From: Marinobacter sp. EhC06
GTDB taxonomy: Bacteria > Pseudomonadota > Gammaproteobacteria > Pseudomonadales > Oleiphilaceae
Assembly (NCBI RefSeq): GCF_001650915.1
Contig: NZ_LXYO01000001.1
Span: 434,001 to 498,000 of the forward strand
Direction of reading: 5' to 3'
Length of the DNA: 64,000 bases
The notes under the pieces are model-generated. The model saw only the letters and a list, made by a program, of their open reading frames with translations, was not told the origin of the DNA and did not search any database. Below are positions 29,543 through 38,338 of the stretch, in pieces (within the stretch, counting starts at the first letter, position 1; each line of letters starts with the position of its first letter). The position numbers and the translations under genes are program-made.

Positions 29543-29655
29543 CGAAATCGGGTGATATACCTTTAACGTCTCGGCATTGCCCAAGCCGATTAACTACGAT
29601 TGCAGTATGATGGCACACCAAAGGCAAAACTTTCATCTGGTTATCCGGGACATAA

Positions 29656-30711
29656 ATGGCAAAACGGCGACTGAACAAACAGCAGCAATTCCGCATCAAG
29701 AAAGTCCAGGAAGAGCGGGCGGCCCGGGCGGCGCGCAAGGAGAAGAAGGTTCAGGAGCAGGCTGATGCCGGGGAGCTTGGTCCGGAGCAGGAAGGGTTAG
29801 TCATTGCTCACTATGGGCAACAGCTGGATGTCGAAGCCCTGGAGGGTGATCAGGTCGGTGATGTGGTGCGGTGCTTTGTTCGGGCCAACATTGATAGCCT
29901 GGTGACCGGTGACAAGGTTGTCTGGCGGCCGGGCAAGAATGAAACCGGGGTGATTGTCGCCCGGAGTGAGCGTCGCAATCTGCTGCAGCGGCCGGATAAT
30001 TTTGGCGCCCTGAAGCCGGTAGCCGCCAATATTGATCATATTATTCTTGTGATCGCGCCGGAGCCGGAGCCTCACGATAACCTGATTGATCGGTATCTGG
30101 TGGCGTCCGAGATCACGGACATTCCGGCGGTGATTCTGTTGAACAAGACGGATCTGATCAACGAGAGGAATCAGGAAAGTATCGATGCGCTTCTGGGCCG
30201 CTATGCGAGCCTGGGTTATGAGGTGGTGCGGACGTCTGCTGCCGAGTCGGGGGATAAACCCTCGCCGGAGGTTGAGGCGTTGGTGAAGGATCAGACCAGT
30301 GTGTTCGTAGGTCAGTCCGGGGTGGGCAAGTCATCCATCATCCAGACTCTGATGCCGGATGAAGCCATTCGCGTTGGAGCTGTGTCAGAGAGCACCGGCA
30401 AGGGAATTCATACTACAACCACGGCCAAACTGTTCCACCTTCCGCTCGGTGGCGAGCTGATCGATTCTCCAGGCATCCGAGAGTTCGGGCTCTGGCATAT
30501 GACGGCGCAGGAAATCGAGTATGGCTTCCGGGAAATCCGGGAGGTGATTGGCACCTGCAAATTCCGCAATTGCCGACACATGGGTGACCCCGGCTGTGCC
30601 ATCGACAAGGCCGCTGATGAGGGGAAAATCAGCCCGGAGCGGCTGAAAAGTTTCCACCGGATTCTGCAAGACATGACAGAGCAACAGGCCAGGGGGCTCA
30701 AGCTGGACTGA
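29656..30711 (+). CDS. rsgA: small ribosomal subunit biogenesis GTPase RsgA
   Basis: Circularly permuted GTPase that assists late 30S maturation. 351 residues: basic N-terminus (MAKRRLNKQQQFRIKKVQEE), OB domain, G4 LNKTDL before G1 GQSGVGKSS, G3 DSPGIREFG, and zinc motif CKFRNCRHMGDPGCAI. It is divergent from orn and convergent with motB. Confidence 0.96.
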   Translation: MAKRRLNKQQQFRIKKVQEERAARAARKEKKVQEQADAGELGPEQEGLVIAHYGQQLDVEALEGDQVGDVVRCFVRANIDSLVTGDKVVWRPGKNETGVIVARSERRNLLQRPDNFGALKPVAANIDHIILVIAPEPEPHDNLIDRYLVASEITDIPAVILLNKTDLINERNQESIDALLGRYASLGYEVVRTSAAESGDKPSPEVEALVKDQTSVFVGQSGVGKSSIIQTLMPDEAIRVGAVSESTGKGIHTTTTAKLFHLPLGGELIDSPGIREFGLWHMTAQEIEYGFREIREVIGTCKFRNCRHMGDPGCAIDKAADEGKISPERLKSFHRILQDMTEQQARGLKLD

Positions 30712-30722
30712 GGTCCCCGGCT

Positions 30723-31682
30723 TTACCAGTTCAACTCGCCCGGCGCAGGCTCTTCTTTTTCCTGCTGCCACTCACCGCTTTCCAGGCGCTCACGGGCCGC
30801 CTCCCGCTCTTCCTCAGTCGGCTGGGTCAGATCGATCAGGGGCTCATCCGATTGGCCGGCGCTGCTCTGGATATTATCGACGGTTTTCTTGTTCAGGACG
30901 ATGATGGAGATGCGGCGATTCACCGGCGCATTCGGGTCTTCCTTGTCGAACAGCACGGAATCGCTCAGCCCCACAACGCGGGCAATCTGCTGCTGACGCA
31001 CGCCGCCGGCAACCAGGGCTCTTCGGGCGGTATTTGCCCGGTCTGCTGACAACTCCCAGTTGGTATAGCCGGGTCGGCCGCCGAAGGGTGTTGAGTCGGT
31101 GTGCCCGGTAATGCTGAGCTTGTTGTTCACGGAGCCCAGGGTCTTCGCCAGTTCAAACAGAATATCCTGGGAGTAGTACTTGAGCTCGGCCCGGCCGCTG
31201 TCGAACATGGGGCGGCCGGAACGATCGACAATCTGGATGCGAAGGCCTTCGTCGGTGATATCGATCAAAAGCTGGTCCTTGAACTCCTGCAGGGTCTGAT
31301 TCTGCTCGATGCGATCCTTCAGCTCCTGAAACAATTCTTCCATCCGCCGCTGCTCCAGGGTTTCAGAAAGCTCATCAACCACCTGGTCTTCGATCTGGAT
31401 CTGGCTGGACTCAATGTCCGGACTTGCCTCGTTGACCACCGAAGCACTGCCTTCCAGATCAACCGGGTTCGGGGATCCACCCTCGGTAAAACCGACAGGG
31501 TCCTTGAAGTAGCCTTCAACCGCCCTCTTCTGCTCTGGCGATGCCGTCGCGGTTAACCAGAGCACCAGGAAGAACGCCATCATGGCGGTGGCAAAATCGG
31601 CAAACGCGACTTTCCAGGAACCACCGTGATGGCCCCCGACAATCTTCTTCTTGCGTTTGATGATGATCGGCTGTTCTTCCAC
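30723..31682 (-). CDS. motB: flagellar motor stator protein MotB
   Basis: Peptidoglycan-anchored stator subunit. 319 residues: short basic cytoplasmic tail, one transmembrane helix (FADFATAMMAFFLVLWLTA) with the proton-carrying Asp29, a plug/linker, and an OmpA-like domain with SITGHTDSTPFGG and NWELSADRANTARRAL. The Asp and the MotA partner suggest proton drive. Follows motA by 31 bases. Confidence 0.96.
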   Translation of the reverse strand: MEEQPIIIKRKKKIVGGHHGGSWKVAFADFATAMMAFFLVLWLTATASPEQKRAVEGYFKDPVGFTEGGSPNPVDLEGSASVVNEASPDIESSQIQIEDQVVDELSETLEQRRMEELFQELKDRIEQNQTLQEFKDQLLIDITDEGLRIQIVDRSGRPMFDSGRAELKYYSQDILFELAKTLGSVNNKLSITGHTDSTPFGGRPGYTNWELSADRANTARRALVAGGVRQQQIARVVGLSDSVLFDKEDPNAPVNRRISIIVLNKKTVDNIQSSAGQSDEPLIDLTQPTEEEREAARERLESGEWQQEKEEPAPGELNW

Positions 31683-31713
31683 GAATCGGCTCCGGGGTCA
31701 GGTTCTGGCGGTA

Positions 31714-32565
31714 TTACTTGGAGCGAACGTGATCGTTCAGTTCCTGGAATCCGGGGCGTTTATCAGTCGGCAATGCTTTCCGGCCGAACTCGATGGCCAT
31801 CTGGGGTGCCTGCCCGGAAACTGTCGCGACAATTGACGATTTGACGCACTCGTAAGCCTTCAGCTCGTACTTTGCGGCATGCTCCATAGCAATGGATGTG
31901 GGGCCCACAAAGCCGTAGCCCATAAAAATACCCAGAAACGTACCCACCAGGGCAGCGGCCACGCTGAGACCGATCTTTTCGGGCCCTTCGGTAAGGAAGT
32001 TCATGGTAATCACAATACCAAGCACCGCGGCAACGATGCCGAGACCGGGCAGCGCATCGGCAATCTTGTTGACCGCGTGGGCAGGCTCCTCAAGCTCGTG
32101 CTGACGACTGTCGATCTCGTTCTCCATCATGCCTTCCAGCTCATGGGTTGCCATATTGCCGGAGCTGATGATGCGCAGATAATCGGTGATAAAGGCCAGC
32201 AATTCCTTCGATTTCATGATGGCCGGGTAGCGACTGAAAATCTGGCTGGACTCGGGATTGTCGATATCTTCCTCGATCGCCATCACACCCTGTTTACGGG
32301 ACTTGTCGAAAATCTCGTACATCAGGCTGAGAAGATCCATGTAGAAGGATTTGTTATAGGGTGAGCCGGTAAGCAGCTGAAGCCCTCTACCGAAAACCTC
32401 TTTGAGCGTGTGCATGGGATTGGCAATAATGAACGACCCCAAAGCCGCCCCGAAAATGATCAGCACTTCGGTTGGCTGCCAGAGCACCATCAAATTGCCG
32501 CCATGGAGAACATAGCCAGTCAGTACGCTGGCCAGAACAATAATCCCGCCGATGATCAGTAACAT
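31714..32565 (-). CDS. motA: flagellar motor stator protein MotA
   Basis: Four-helix membrane subunit of the proton-driven stator. 283 residues; transmembrane helices at about 2-20, 32-50, 172-192 and 203-222, and a cytoplasmic loop holding Arg90 and Glu98, the residues that contact FliG in E. coli. Upstream on the minus strand is a GCCGATAA box that may belong to a FliA-type promoter. Confidence 0.96.
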   Translation of the reverse strand: MLLIIGGIIVLASVLTGYVLHGGNLMVLWQPTEVLIIFGAALGSFIIANPMHTLKEVFGRGLQLLTGSPYNKSFYMDLLSLMYEIFDKSRKQGVMAIEEDIDNPESSQIFSRYPAIMKSKELLAFITDYLRIISSGNMATHELEGMMENEIDSRQHELEEPAHAVNKIADALPGLGIVAAVLGIVITMNFLTEGPEKIGLSVAAALVGTFLGIFMGYGFVGPTSIAMEHAAKYELKAYECVKSSIVATVSGQAPQMAIEFGRKALPTDKRPGFQELNDHVRSK

Positions 32566-32583
32566 GGTAACTAAACACGCCTT

Positions 32584-32620
32584 ATATTCTTGGTTATCGG
32601 CCGGAGCCGGAAGCTGTCAC
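32584..32620 (-). promoter_or_regulatory. candidate FliA (sigma-28) promoter for motAB
   Basis: Minus-strand GCCGATAA (32601-32594) equals the sigma-28 -10 consensus and would start transcription about 20 bases before the motA ATG. The -35 region about 15 bases upstream does not match TAAA, so the call is tentative. Confidence 0.35.
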
Positions 32621-32739
32621 GTAAAAGGTGACCTGATAATAGCAAGGCCTCGCCCGAACCGCGAAGTCGTGAAACAATTTCTATACAGGTGGCAGTCTTT
32701 GGTAAACTTCGCGCCTTTGAGCGCAAAGGATCACATTTA

Positions 32740-33594
32740 ATGTTCGACAAGCTTTTTGTTCTGAGCCAGTACATCACGCCGCAACTGGGGGTTTCCAACC
32801 TGGCCGGCCGTCTGGCCGACAATAACCGATCCCCTGCGCTCAAGAACCGGGTCATCAAATGGTTTATCGGCCGCTACGGCGTAGACATGAGCGAAGCCGC
32901 CGAACCGGATCCGGAAGCCTACTCCACCTTCAATGCGTTCTTTACCCGGGCTTTGAAACCGGGCATCCGCCCCTTGGCGGACGGCGAAAAAACGCTCGTC
33001 AGCCCTGTCGACGGTGCCATCAGCCAGCTGGGGCAGGTGACCGGAGACCGGGTTTTCCAGGCCAAGGGCCAGTCTTTCAGCCTGAGTGAGTTGCTGGGCG
33101 GCGACGAAGCGACTACGGCCCCGTTTGCCAATGGCGAGTTTTCGACTATCTATCTCTCGCCGAAAGACTATCACCGCATCCATATGCCGATGGCGGGTAC
33201 GCTGAGACAGATGATCCATGTTCCCGGCAAACTGTTCTCGGTGAACCCGGTGACTGCCGAGAATGTCCCGAATCTGTTCGCCCGCAATGAGCGGGTTGTC
33301 TGCATCTTCGACACCGATTCCGGTCCCATGGCCCTGGTGCTGGTTGGCGCCATGATTGTCGGCAGCGTGGAAACCAGCTGGGCAGGTGTCGTTGTGCCCG
33401 GCAGTAAGCAGGTTACCTCAACCCGATATGAAGGCGAGCAGGCCATCAGATTCGCCAAGGGCGAGGAGATGGGCCGATTCCGCCTTGGCTCCACGGTTAT
33501 TATGGTTATGCCCGAAGGAGCCGTCACCTGGAACAGCGACCAGGTGGCAGGAAAAACCGTTCGCATGGGCGAGGCATTCGGCGCCCTCGCTTGA
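32740..33594 (+). CDS. psd: phosphatidylserine decarboxylase proenzyme
   Basis: Makes phosphatidylethanolamine at the inner membrane. 284 residues from the ATG at 32740 (the frame is open to 32689 but family members begin with the LFVLSQYITP segment). Self-cleavage at LGST (249-252) turns Ser251 into the pyruvoyl cofactor; DYHRIHMP and SPVDG are the other family motifs. Ends base-to-base with the convergent epmA. Confidence 0.95.
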   Translation: MFDKLFVLSQYITPQLGVSNLAGRLADNNRSPALKNRVIKWFIGRYGVDMSEAAEPDPEAYSTFNAFFTRALKPGIRPLADGEKTLVSPVDGAISQLGQVTGDRVFQAKGQSFSLSELLGGDEATTAPFANGEFSTIYLSPKDYHRIHMPMAGTLRQMIHVPGKLFSVNPVTAENVPNLFARNERVVCIFDTDSGPMALVLVGAMIVGSVETSWAGVVVPGSKQVTSTRYEGEQAIRFAKGEEMGRFRLGSTVIMVMPEGAVTWNSDQVAGKTVRMGEAFGALA

Positions 33595-34563
33595 TCACGC
33601 CCGTTCGAACGGAAACGCCAAAACCTCACTGATATCCTGAGCCCCGAGCTTGAGCATCAGCAGTCGGTCCAGCCCGAGCGCCACGCCGGAGCACTCGGGC
33701 AATCCTTGCTCAAGCCCGGCGAGAAACGCCTCATCCGGCGCCATTTCACGCTTACCCGAGCGCAAGCGCTGCTGATTATCGGCCTCAAATCTCAGCCTCT
33801 GCTCTTTTGGATCGGTCAATTCCCAGTAGCCGTTACACAGCTCCAGGCCGTCAATATAAAGCTCGAAGCGGTGCGCCGTTTCATAACCATGTGACCGTGA
33901 GACCCTGGCCAGCGACGCCTGCGACGCAGGATAGCCGGTTATGAACATGGGCTTATCCCGGCCAAGATGCGGCTCGACCGCAAAGCTCATGAGCAGATCG
34001 AGGCAGCCATCGCGGCCAAGATCCGCCAGCTGCTCAGGCTCCAGCCATTGCTCACAGCGCCGCATCAGTTCGCGATCGGTTGCGACAAATGGATCGATAC
34101 CTGCCCAGTGCTTCAATGCGTCCCGATACTGAATAACGACGGGCCGCTGACACCCCAGCCAGCCGCAGACAAGATCCGACACCTCTTCCATAAGAGCCAG
34201 GTCATCAAATCCCGTCCGATACCATTCCAGCATGGAAAATTCAGGGTTGTGACGACGCCCCTGCTCGCCATCGCGGAATACCCTCGAGACCTGATAGATC
34301 GATCCACAGCCGGCCGCAAGCAGGCGCTTCATGTGGTATTCGGGAGACGTCTGGAGCCAGCCCCCGGTCCGGGAACCGGCAGTGACCTGCGCATGAATGC
34401 CGTCTAGATTGACGTCGGTAACGCCGCACCGGCCCAGTACCGGCGTTTCCACTTCCAGGACCCCTCTTTGCGCAAAAAAGCCGCGCACAAACTCCAGTTG
34501 CTGTGCACGGCTTTTCAGGGCAGCCTGCGAGGCAGAGGGCTGCCAGACAGGTTCGCGGGTCAT
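33595..34563 (-). CDS. epmA: elongation factor P--(R)-beta-lysine ligase
   Basis: Class II lysyl-tRNA-synthetase-like enzyme that joins beta-lysine to Lys34 of EF-P. 322 residues; motif 2 VFRDGEQGRRHNPEFSMLEWY and motif 3 GVALGLDRLLML are seen, and the anticodon-binding domain is absent, as expected. Lies 7 bases after efp, with epmB on the other side. Confidence 0.95.
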   Translation of the reverse strand: MTREPVWQPSASQAALKSRAQQLEFVRGFFAQRGVLEVETPVLGRCGVTDVNLDGIHAQVTAGSRTGGWLQTSPEYHMKRLLAAGCGSIYQVSRVFRDGEQGRRHNPEFSMLEWYRTGFDDLALMEEVSDLVCGWLGCQRPVVIQYRDALKHWAGIDPFVATDRELMRRCEQWLEPEQLADLGRDGCLDLLMSFAVEPHLGRDKPMFITGYPASQASLARVSRSHGYETAHRFELYIDGLELCNGYWELTDPKEQRLRFEADNQQRLRSGKREMAPDEAFLAGLEQGLPECSGVALGLDRLLMLKLGAQDISEVLAFPFERA

Positions 34564-34570
34564 GACCGGA

Positions 34571-35146
34571 TCAACTGCTCTTCACCCGGCTCACGTATTC
34601 GCCGGAGCGGGTATCAACCTTGAGGACTTCACCGATGGTAATAAACAGCGGTACGTTGACCACAGCACCGGTTGAGAGAGTCGCGGGCTTGGAGCCACCC
34701 TGGGCGGTGTCGCCCTTCATGCCCGGGTCGGTATCAACCACTTCGAGTTCGACAAAATTGGGGGGCGTTACCGAGAGCGGAGAGCCGTTGTAGAGCGTTA
34801 CGGTGTAGACGTCCTGCTCTTTCAGCCACTTCAGTGCATCGCCAACCGCCTTGGCATCCGCCGGGTACTGCTCGAAGGAGCCATCAGTGAGCATGAAGTG
34901 CCAGAACTCACCGTCGGTATAGAGGTATTCCATGTCCTGATCAATGACATCTGCGGCTTCCAGACTTTCGCCGGACTTGAAAGTGCGCTCCCAGACCCGG
35001 TTGGTCATGAGGTTACGCAGCTTTACGCGGTTGAAGGCCTGCCCCTTACCGGGTTTGACAAACTCGTTCTCGAGAATGATGCAGGGGTCGCCATCCAGCA
35101 AAACCTTAAGACCGCCGCGAAATTCATTGGTAGAATATGAAGCCAT
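34571..35146 (-). CDS. efp: elongation factor P
   Basis: Ribosome-binding factor relieving stalls at polyproline. 191 residues from the ATG at 35146, preceded by GGTGGA; upstream open frame to 35260 is not used in the family. The modified loop reads VKPGKGQAF with Lys34 in the E. coli position. Neighbouring epmA and epmB show that it receives beta-lysine rather than the rhamnose used in Pseudomonas. Confidence 0.96.
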   Translation of the reverse strand: MASYSTNEFRGGLKVLLDGDPCIILENEFVKPGKGQAFNRVKLRNLMTNRVWERTFKSGESLEAADVIDQDMEYLYTDGEFWHFMLTDGSFEQYPADAKAVGDALKWLKEQDVYTVTLYNGSPLSVTPPNFVELEVVDTDPGMKGDTAQGGSKPATLSTGAVVNVPLFITIGEVLKVDTRSGEYVSRVKSS

Positions 35147-35191
35147 GAAATGTCCACCTGACAAAAAGCTGTTTAGAATTCGAAGGGCGTT

Positions 35192-36232
35192 ATGATACAG
35201 CGAACCCCCGCCCGTATAGAAGCCCACCTTTGCGACCATGAACATCGCAGCTGGCAGCAATTGCTGTCGGACTCCGTGACATCACCGGAAGAGCTACTCC
35301 GTCGCCTGGAGTTACCCGAGGAGCCGTGGCTGTCGGCGGCACGACAAGGTCACCGCCTGTTTTCGGTTCGCGTGCCCGAACCGTTTCTTGCACGCATGGA
35401 AAAGGGCAACCCGGCCGACCCCCTGCTCAGGCAGGTGCTTCCCCTTGCGGAAGAAACCGCGCACGCGCCCGGCTTTATCAGTGACCCGTTGGAAGAGTCG
35501 GGCGCCATTGCCACCACCGGGCTCATCCGCAAATACCGCAGCCGCGCTCTGCTTATGGTGACCGGGCAGTGCGCGATAAACTGCCGGTACTGCTTTCGCA
35601 GACACTTTCCCTATGATGAACAACGTCTCAGCCCGGACGACAGGCAACGGGTGATTGACACCCTGGGCGCCAGCCCGGAAATCAATGAAGTCATTTTCAG
35701 CGGCGGCGACCCCTTGGCTGTCAATGACCGACTTCTGGCTCAATGGGCAACGGCAATCAGTGGCATACCCCACATTCGCCGCCTGCGCCTGCATACACGC
35801 CTGCCAGTCGTTATTCCACAAAGAGTCTGCGACGAGCTCTTGAAATGGCTTTCAACGACGCCACTGCAGGTTATTATCGTGTTGCACATCAATCATCCGG
35901 CGGAATTAGATACCGCCACGCGCCGCGCCCTGGGGTACCTGCGCGCAGCAGGCGCAACGCTGCTCAACCAGAGCGTTATCCTGAGGGGCGTGAATGATCG
36001 TGCGTCGGTGCTTGAAGAATTGAGCGAGGCTCTGTTTGAAGCAGGCGTCCTGCCCTACTACCTGCACGCATTTGACCCGGTGGCAGGCGCCCACCACTAC
36101 GATGTGCCGGACGAAGAGGCGCGAAATCTGATGCGTGAACTGCTGTCGCGCTTGCCGGGGTTCCTCGTGCCGAAGCTGGTGAGAGAGGAGCCAGGCAAGG
36201 AAAGCAAGACCCCGGTCAACCTGTTCCCGTGA
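35192..36232 (+). CDS. epmB: EF-P beta-lysylation protein EpmB (lysine 2,3-aminomutase)
   Basis: Radical-SAM, PLP-dependent aminomutase that makes (R)-beta-lysine for EpmA. 346 residues with [15 protein letters not shown] (Cys127, Cys131, Cys134), [10 protein letters not shown] and the PLP-binding region near the C-terminus ([11 protein letters not shown]). Divergent from efp across 45 bases. Confidence 0.95.
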   Translation: MIQRTPARIEAHLCDHEHRSWQQLLSDSVTSPEELLRRLELPEEPWLSAARQGHRLFSVRVPEPFLARMEKGNPADPLLRQVLPLAEETAHAPGFISDPLEESGAIATTGLIRKYRSRALLMVTGQCAINCRYCFRRHFPYDEQRLSPDDRQRVIDTLGASPEINEVIFSGGDPLAVNDRLLAQWATAISGIPHIRRLRLHTRLPVVIPQRVCDELLKWLSTTPLQVIIVLHINHPAELDTATRRALGYLRAAGATLLNQSVILRGVNDRASVLEELSEALFEAGVLPYYLHAFDPVAGAHHYDVPDEEARNLMRELLSRLPGFLVPKLVREEPGKESKTPVNLFP

Positions 36233-36454
36233 CCGGTTTCGCAAAAAACGGCCCAAATTCACTTGTCAAAGATTGTCAACTCATGATCTTCTCGCTTTCT
36301 ACGACTGGTTTGCTACTTTAAAGTCCAGTAACGTTGAAGATAAAAACATGTATTTACGGCGTTTTCCTGACAGGCCGGCGGACATTCAGTAGCCCCCGGC
36401 CGGGCAGGGCCAACCCCGGAATACCACCTGTGGTCCAGACATTGGCATGCATTC

Positions 36455-38260
36455 ATGGAAGGTAAGACCCTGAAACCTGATCTCCGCGTTCCCGAACAGA
36501 AAACGGCCAGCCTGTCGTTCTGTGACACGACGCCCAAGGCGTTCCGGGTCTGGATCGACCAGCTACCTATGGCCAATATCGGTGAGGTATCACGGCAGCT
36601 CTACCATGCCATTATCGAGTTGAATCACCTCTTCCTGGCACCCCAGCAGCGCATGCAGTTCCTGGAACTTATCCGGGAAAAGATTCATTTCGTCTGCAAC
36701 GAGCTTTCCCGGCACTACCTCGGTCTGGCCGTGGCACTGCCTGAAAAACAACGGAAAATCGCCAATCTGTCCCAGGCGCTTCAATTGCATCTGGCCGGCG
36801 GTTACAAGCTGTGCGTTCTGGAGTTCATCGACAACGGTGGTCTGGACAAGAATCGCCGCCAGATTGCCACCGCCGCGCATCGAGCCATTTCCGAGCTTTC
36901 GGCGACCATTCTGAGATCACATCAGCTTTATTGCCCCAGCCCTGCACAGAGCTGGCTTGAGTGTCACCGGTTGTACCGGTTCGCCCATCGTAACAAGCTC
37001 TCTGTGGTTCAGGTGGAGGACGACACGCTTCAGCATCGTCGTACCAGTTCGGTCGCCGACGCCTATAAACGAATTCTCCTGCTCGGCTGCGCCCGCCCCA
37101 ATCAGCTGCGCCAGGCTGAACTCTTGCATGTCTATGAACTTTTCGAATCGTGGACTGACCACACCCGATGTGGGCCGGATATCGGCGACGACAGTCTCTT
37201 CGTAATCAACATGGAGCGGGACAATCCACCGTTTTACCGCAGTCTTCTCGAACAGAAGCCCGGCGATGAGAGCTTCGGTTTCGACACCCGGGATCTCTCG
37301 GCTATGCTCTCGGAAACGCTGCATGCCCGGCGCGAGCATAAAGAAACCGATCACGAGCTGAGGGTGCCGGCAAAGGTCAGCGACACCCTGCTCACCCATC
37401 TCAGCCAGGCCCTGGGCATTCTCGCCAAGCGAAACTTCAATCGAATCGCCAGCCAGGGGTCCCTGGAAGTCTGCGTAGGACTGACAGCTGCCCACTACTT
37501 CATCGCCGGCGAGAAAACCTTTACCGAATTCGTGAATGGCAATGACAACGGCCATCATGAGGAAGAGAATCTGTTCGTGCGGTCATCACGCCAGAAACAG
37601 GACGCCTGGTCGGGTGCCCACGATGCAGGTCCAAGCGACGAAAGGCTCCATGCTGCCGATACGCCTATCAACTTCAAGGGTTCCTATGGCAACTCGCAGG
37701 CGCCATCGACGGACAGGAACCGGCCAAGATCTCACCATTCCCTGTTGATCAATACCAGCCCCGGGGGCTACTGCGTTGCGTGGGAAAGCAATGTGCCCCC
37801 CTCATTGCAGGCCGGCGAGGTTCTGGGCGTTCGTGAGCAAAGCTCACATCCCTGGAGCGTGGCGGTGGTGCGCTGGATTCGACAGATCAAGAACCAGGGC
37901 ACCCAGGTGGGCATTGAGCTGCTCGCACCGAGCGCTTCACCCTGCGGTGTGCGCCTGATCCAGAAAGTGGGCAACAGCAGTGAATACCTGCGCGGCCTGC
38001 TGTTACCGGAAATCAGCGTGGTCAACCAGTCAGCAACACTGATCACGCCTCGCCTGCCATTCCAGTCCGGGAGCCGCATCTCCCTGCTCCATGATGGCCG
38101 GGAAGATCAGGGTCAGTTGTCTCGCAAGGTGTCCTCCACCGGCAGCATCAGCCAGTTCGAACTCAAGCTGCAGAACGCGGCAACGCTGAATGCTGGCGCA
38201 CCGCCTGCATCATCCGGAGCTAGCGAGGACGAATTCGACTCGCTTTGGCCATCTCTGTGA
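36455..38260 (+). CDS. FimX-adjacent protein with C-terminal PilZ-like domain
   Basis: 601 residues, cytoplasmic. The N-terminal two-thirds are mostly alpha-helical with no recognised motif; about residues 425-560 look like a beta-barrel with RNRPR followed by NTSPGG, resembling the RxxxR and D/NxSxxG signatures of c-di-GMP-binding PilZ domains, although the spacing between them is shorter than usual. It lies 78 bases upstream of the FimX homologue, a neighbourhood I recall from Pseudomonas. A role in c-di-GMP-controlled type IV pilus or surface behaviour is inference. Confidence 0.75.
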   Translation: MEGKTLKPDLRVPEQKTASLSFCDTTPKAFRVWIDQLPMANIGEVSRQLYHAIIELNHLFLAPQQRMQFLELIREKIHFVCNELSRHYLGLAVALPEKQRKIANLSQALQLHLAGGYKLCVLEFIDNGGLDKNRRQIATAAHRAISELSATILRSHQLYCPSPAQSWLECHRLYRFAHRNKLSVVQVEDDTLQHRRTSSVADAYKRILLLGCARPNQLRQAELLHVYELFESWTDHTRCGPDIGDDSLFVINMERDNPPFYRSLLEQKPGDESFGFDTRDLSAMLSETLHARREHKETDHELRVPAKVSDTLLTHLSQALGILAKRNFNRIASQGSLEVCVGLTAAHYFIAGEKTFTEFVNGNDNGHHEEENLFVRSSRQKQDAWSGAHDAGPSDERLHAADTPINFKGSYGNSQAPSTDRNRPRSHHSLLINTSPGGYCVAWESNVPPSLQAGEVLGVREQSSHPWSVAVVRWIRQIKNQGTQVGIELLAPSASPCGVRLIQKVGNSSEYLRGLLLPEISVVNQSATLITPRLPFQSGSRISLLHDGREDQGQLSRKVSSTGSISQFELKLQNAATLNAGAPPASSGASEDEFDSLWPSL

Positions 38261-38338
38261 GGTCTCCAAACTGAGACACCGGAAGCCCGCAGAGGGTTGT
38301 TATTGATCGGCAACCCCTGCATCATTCAGCGTTAGTGA

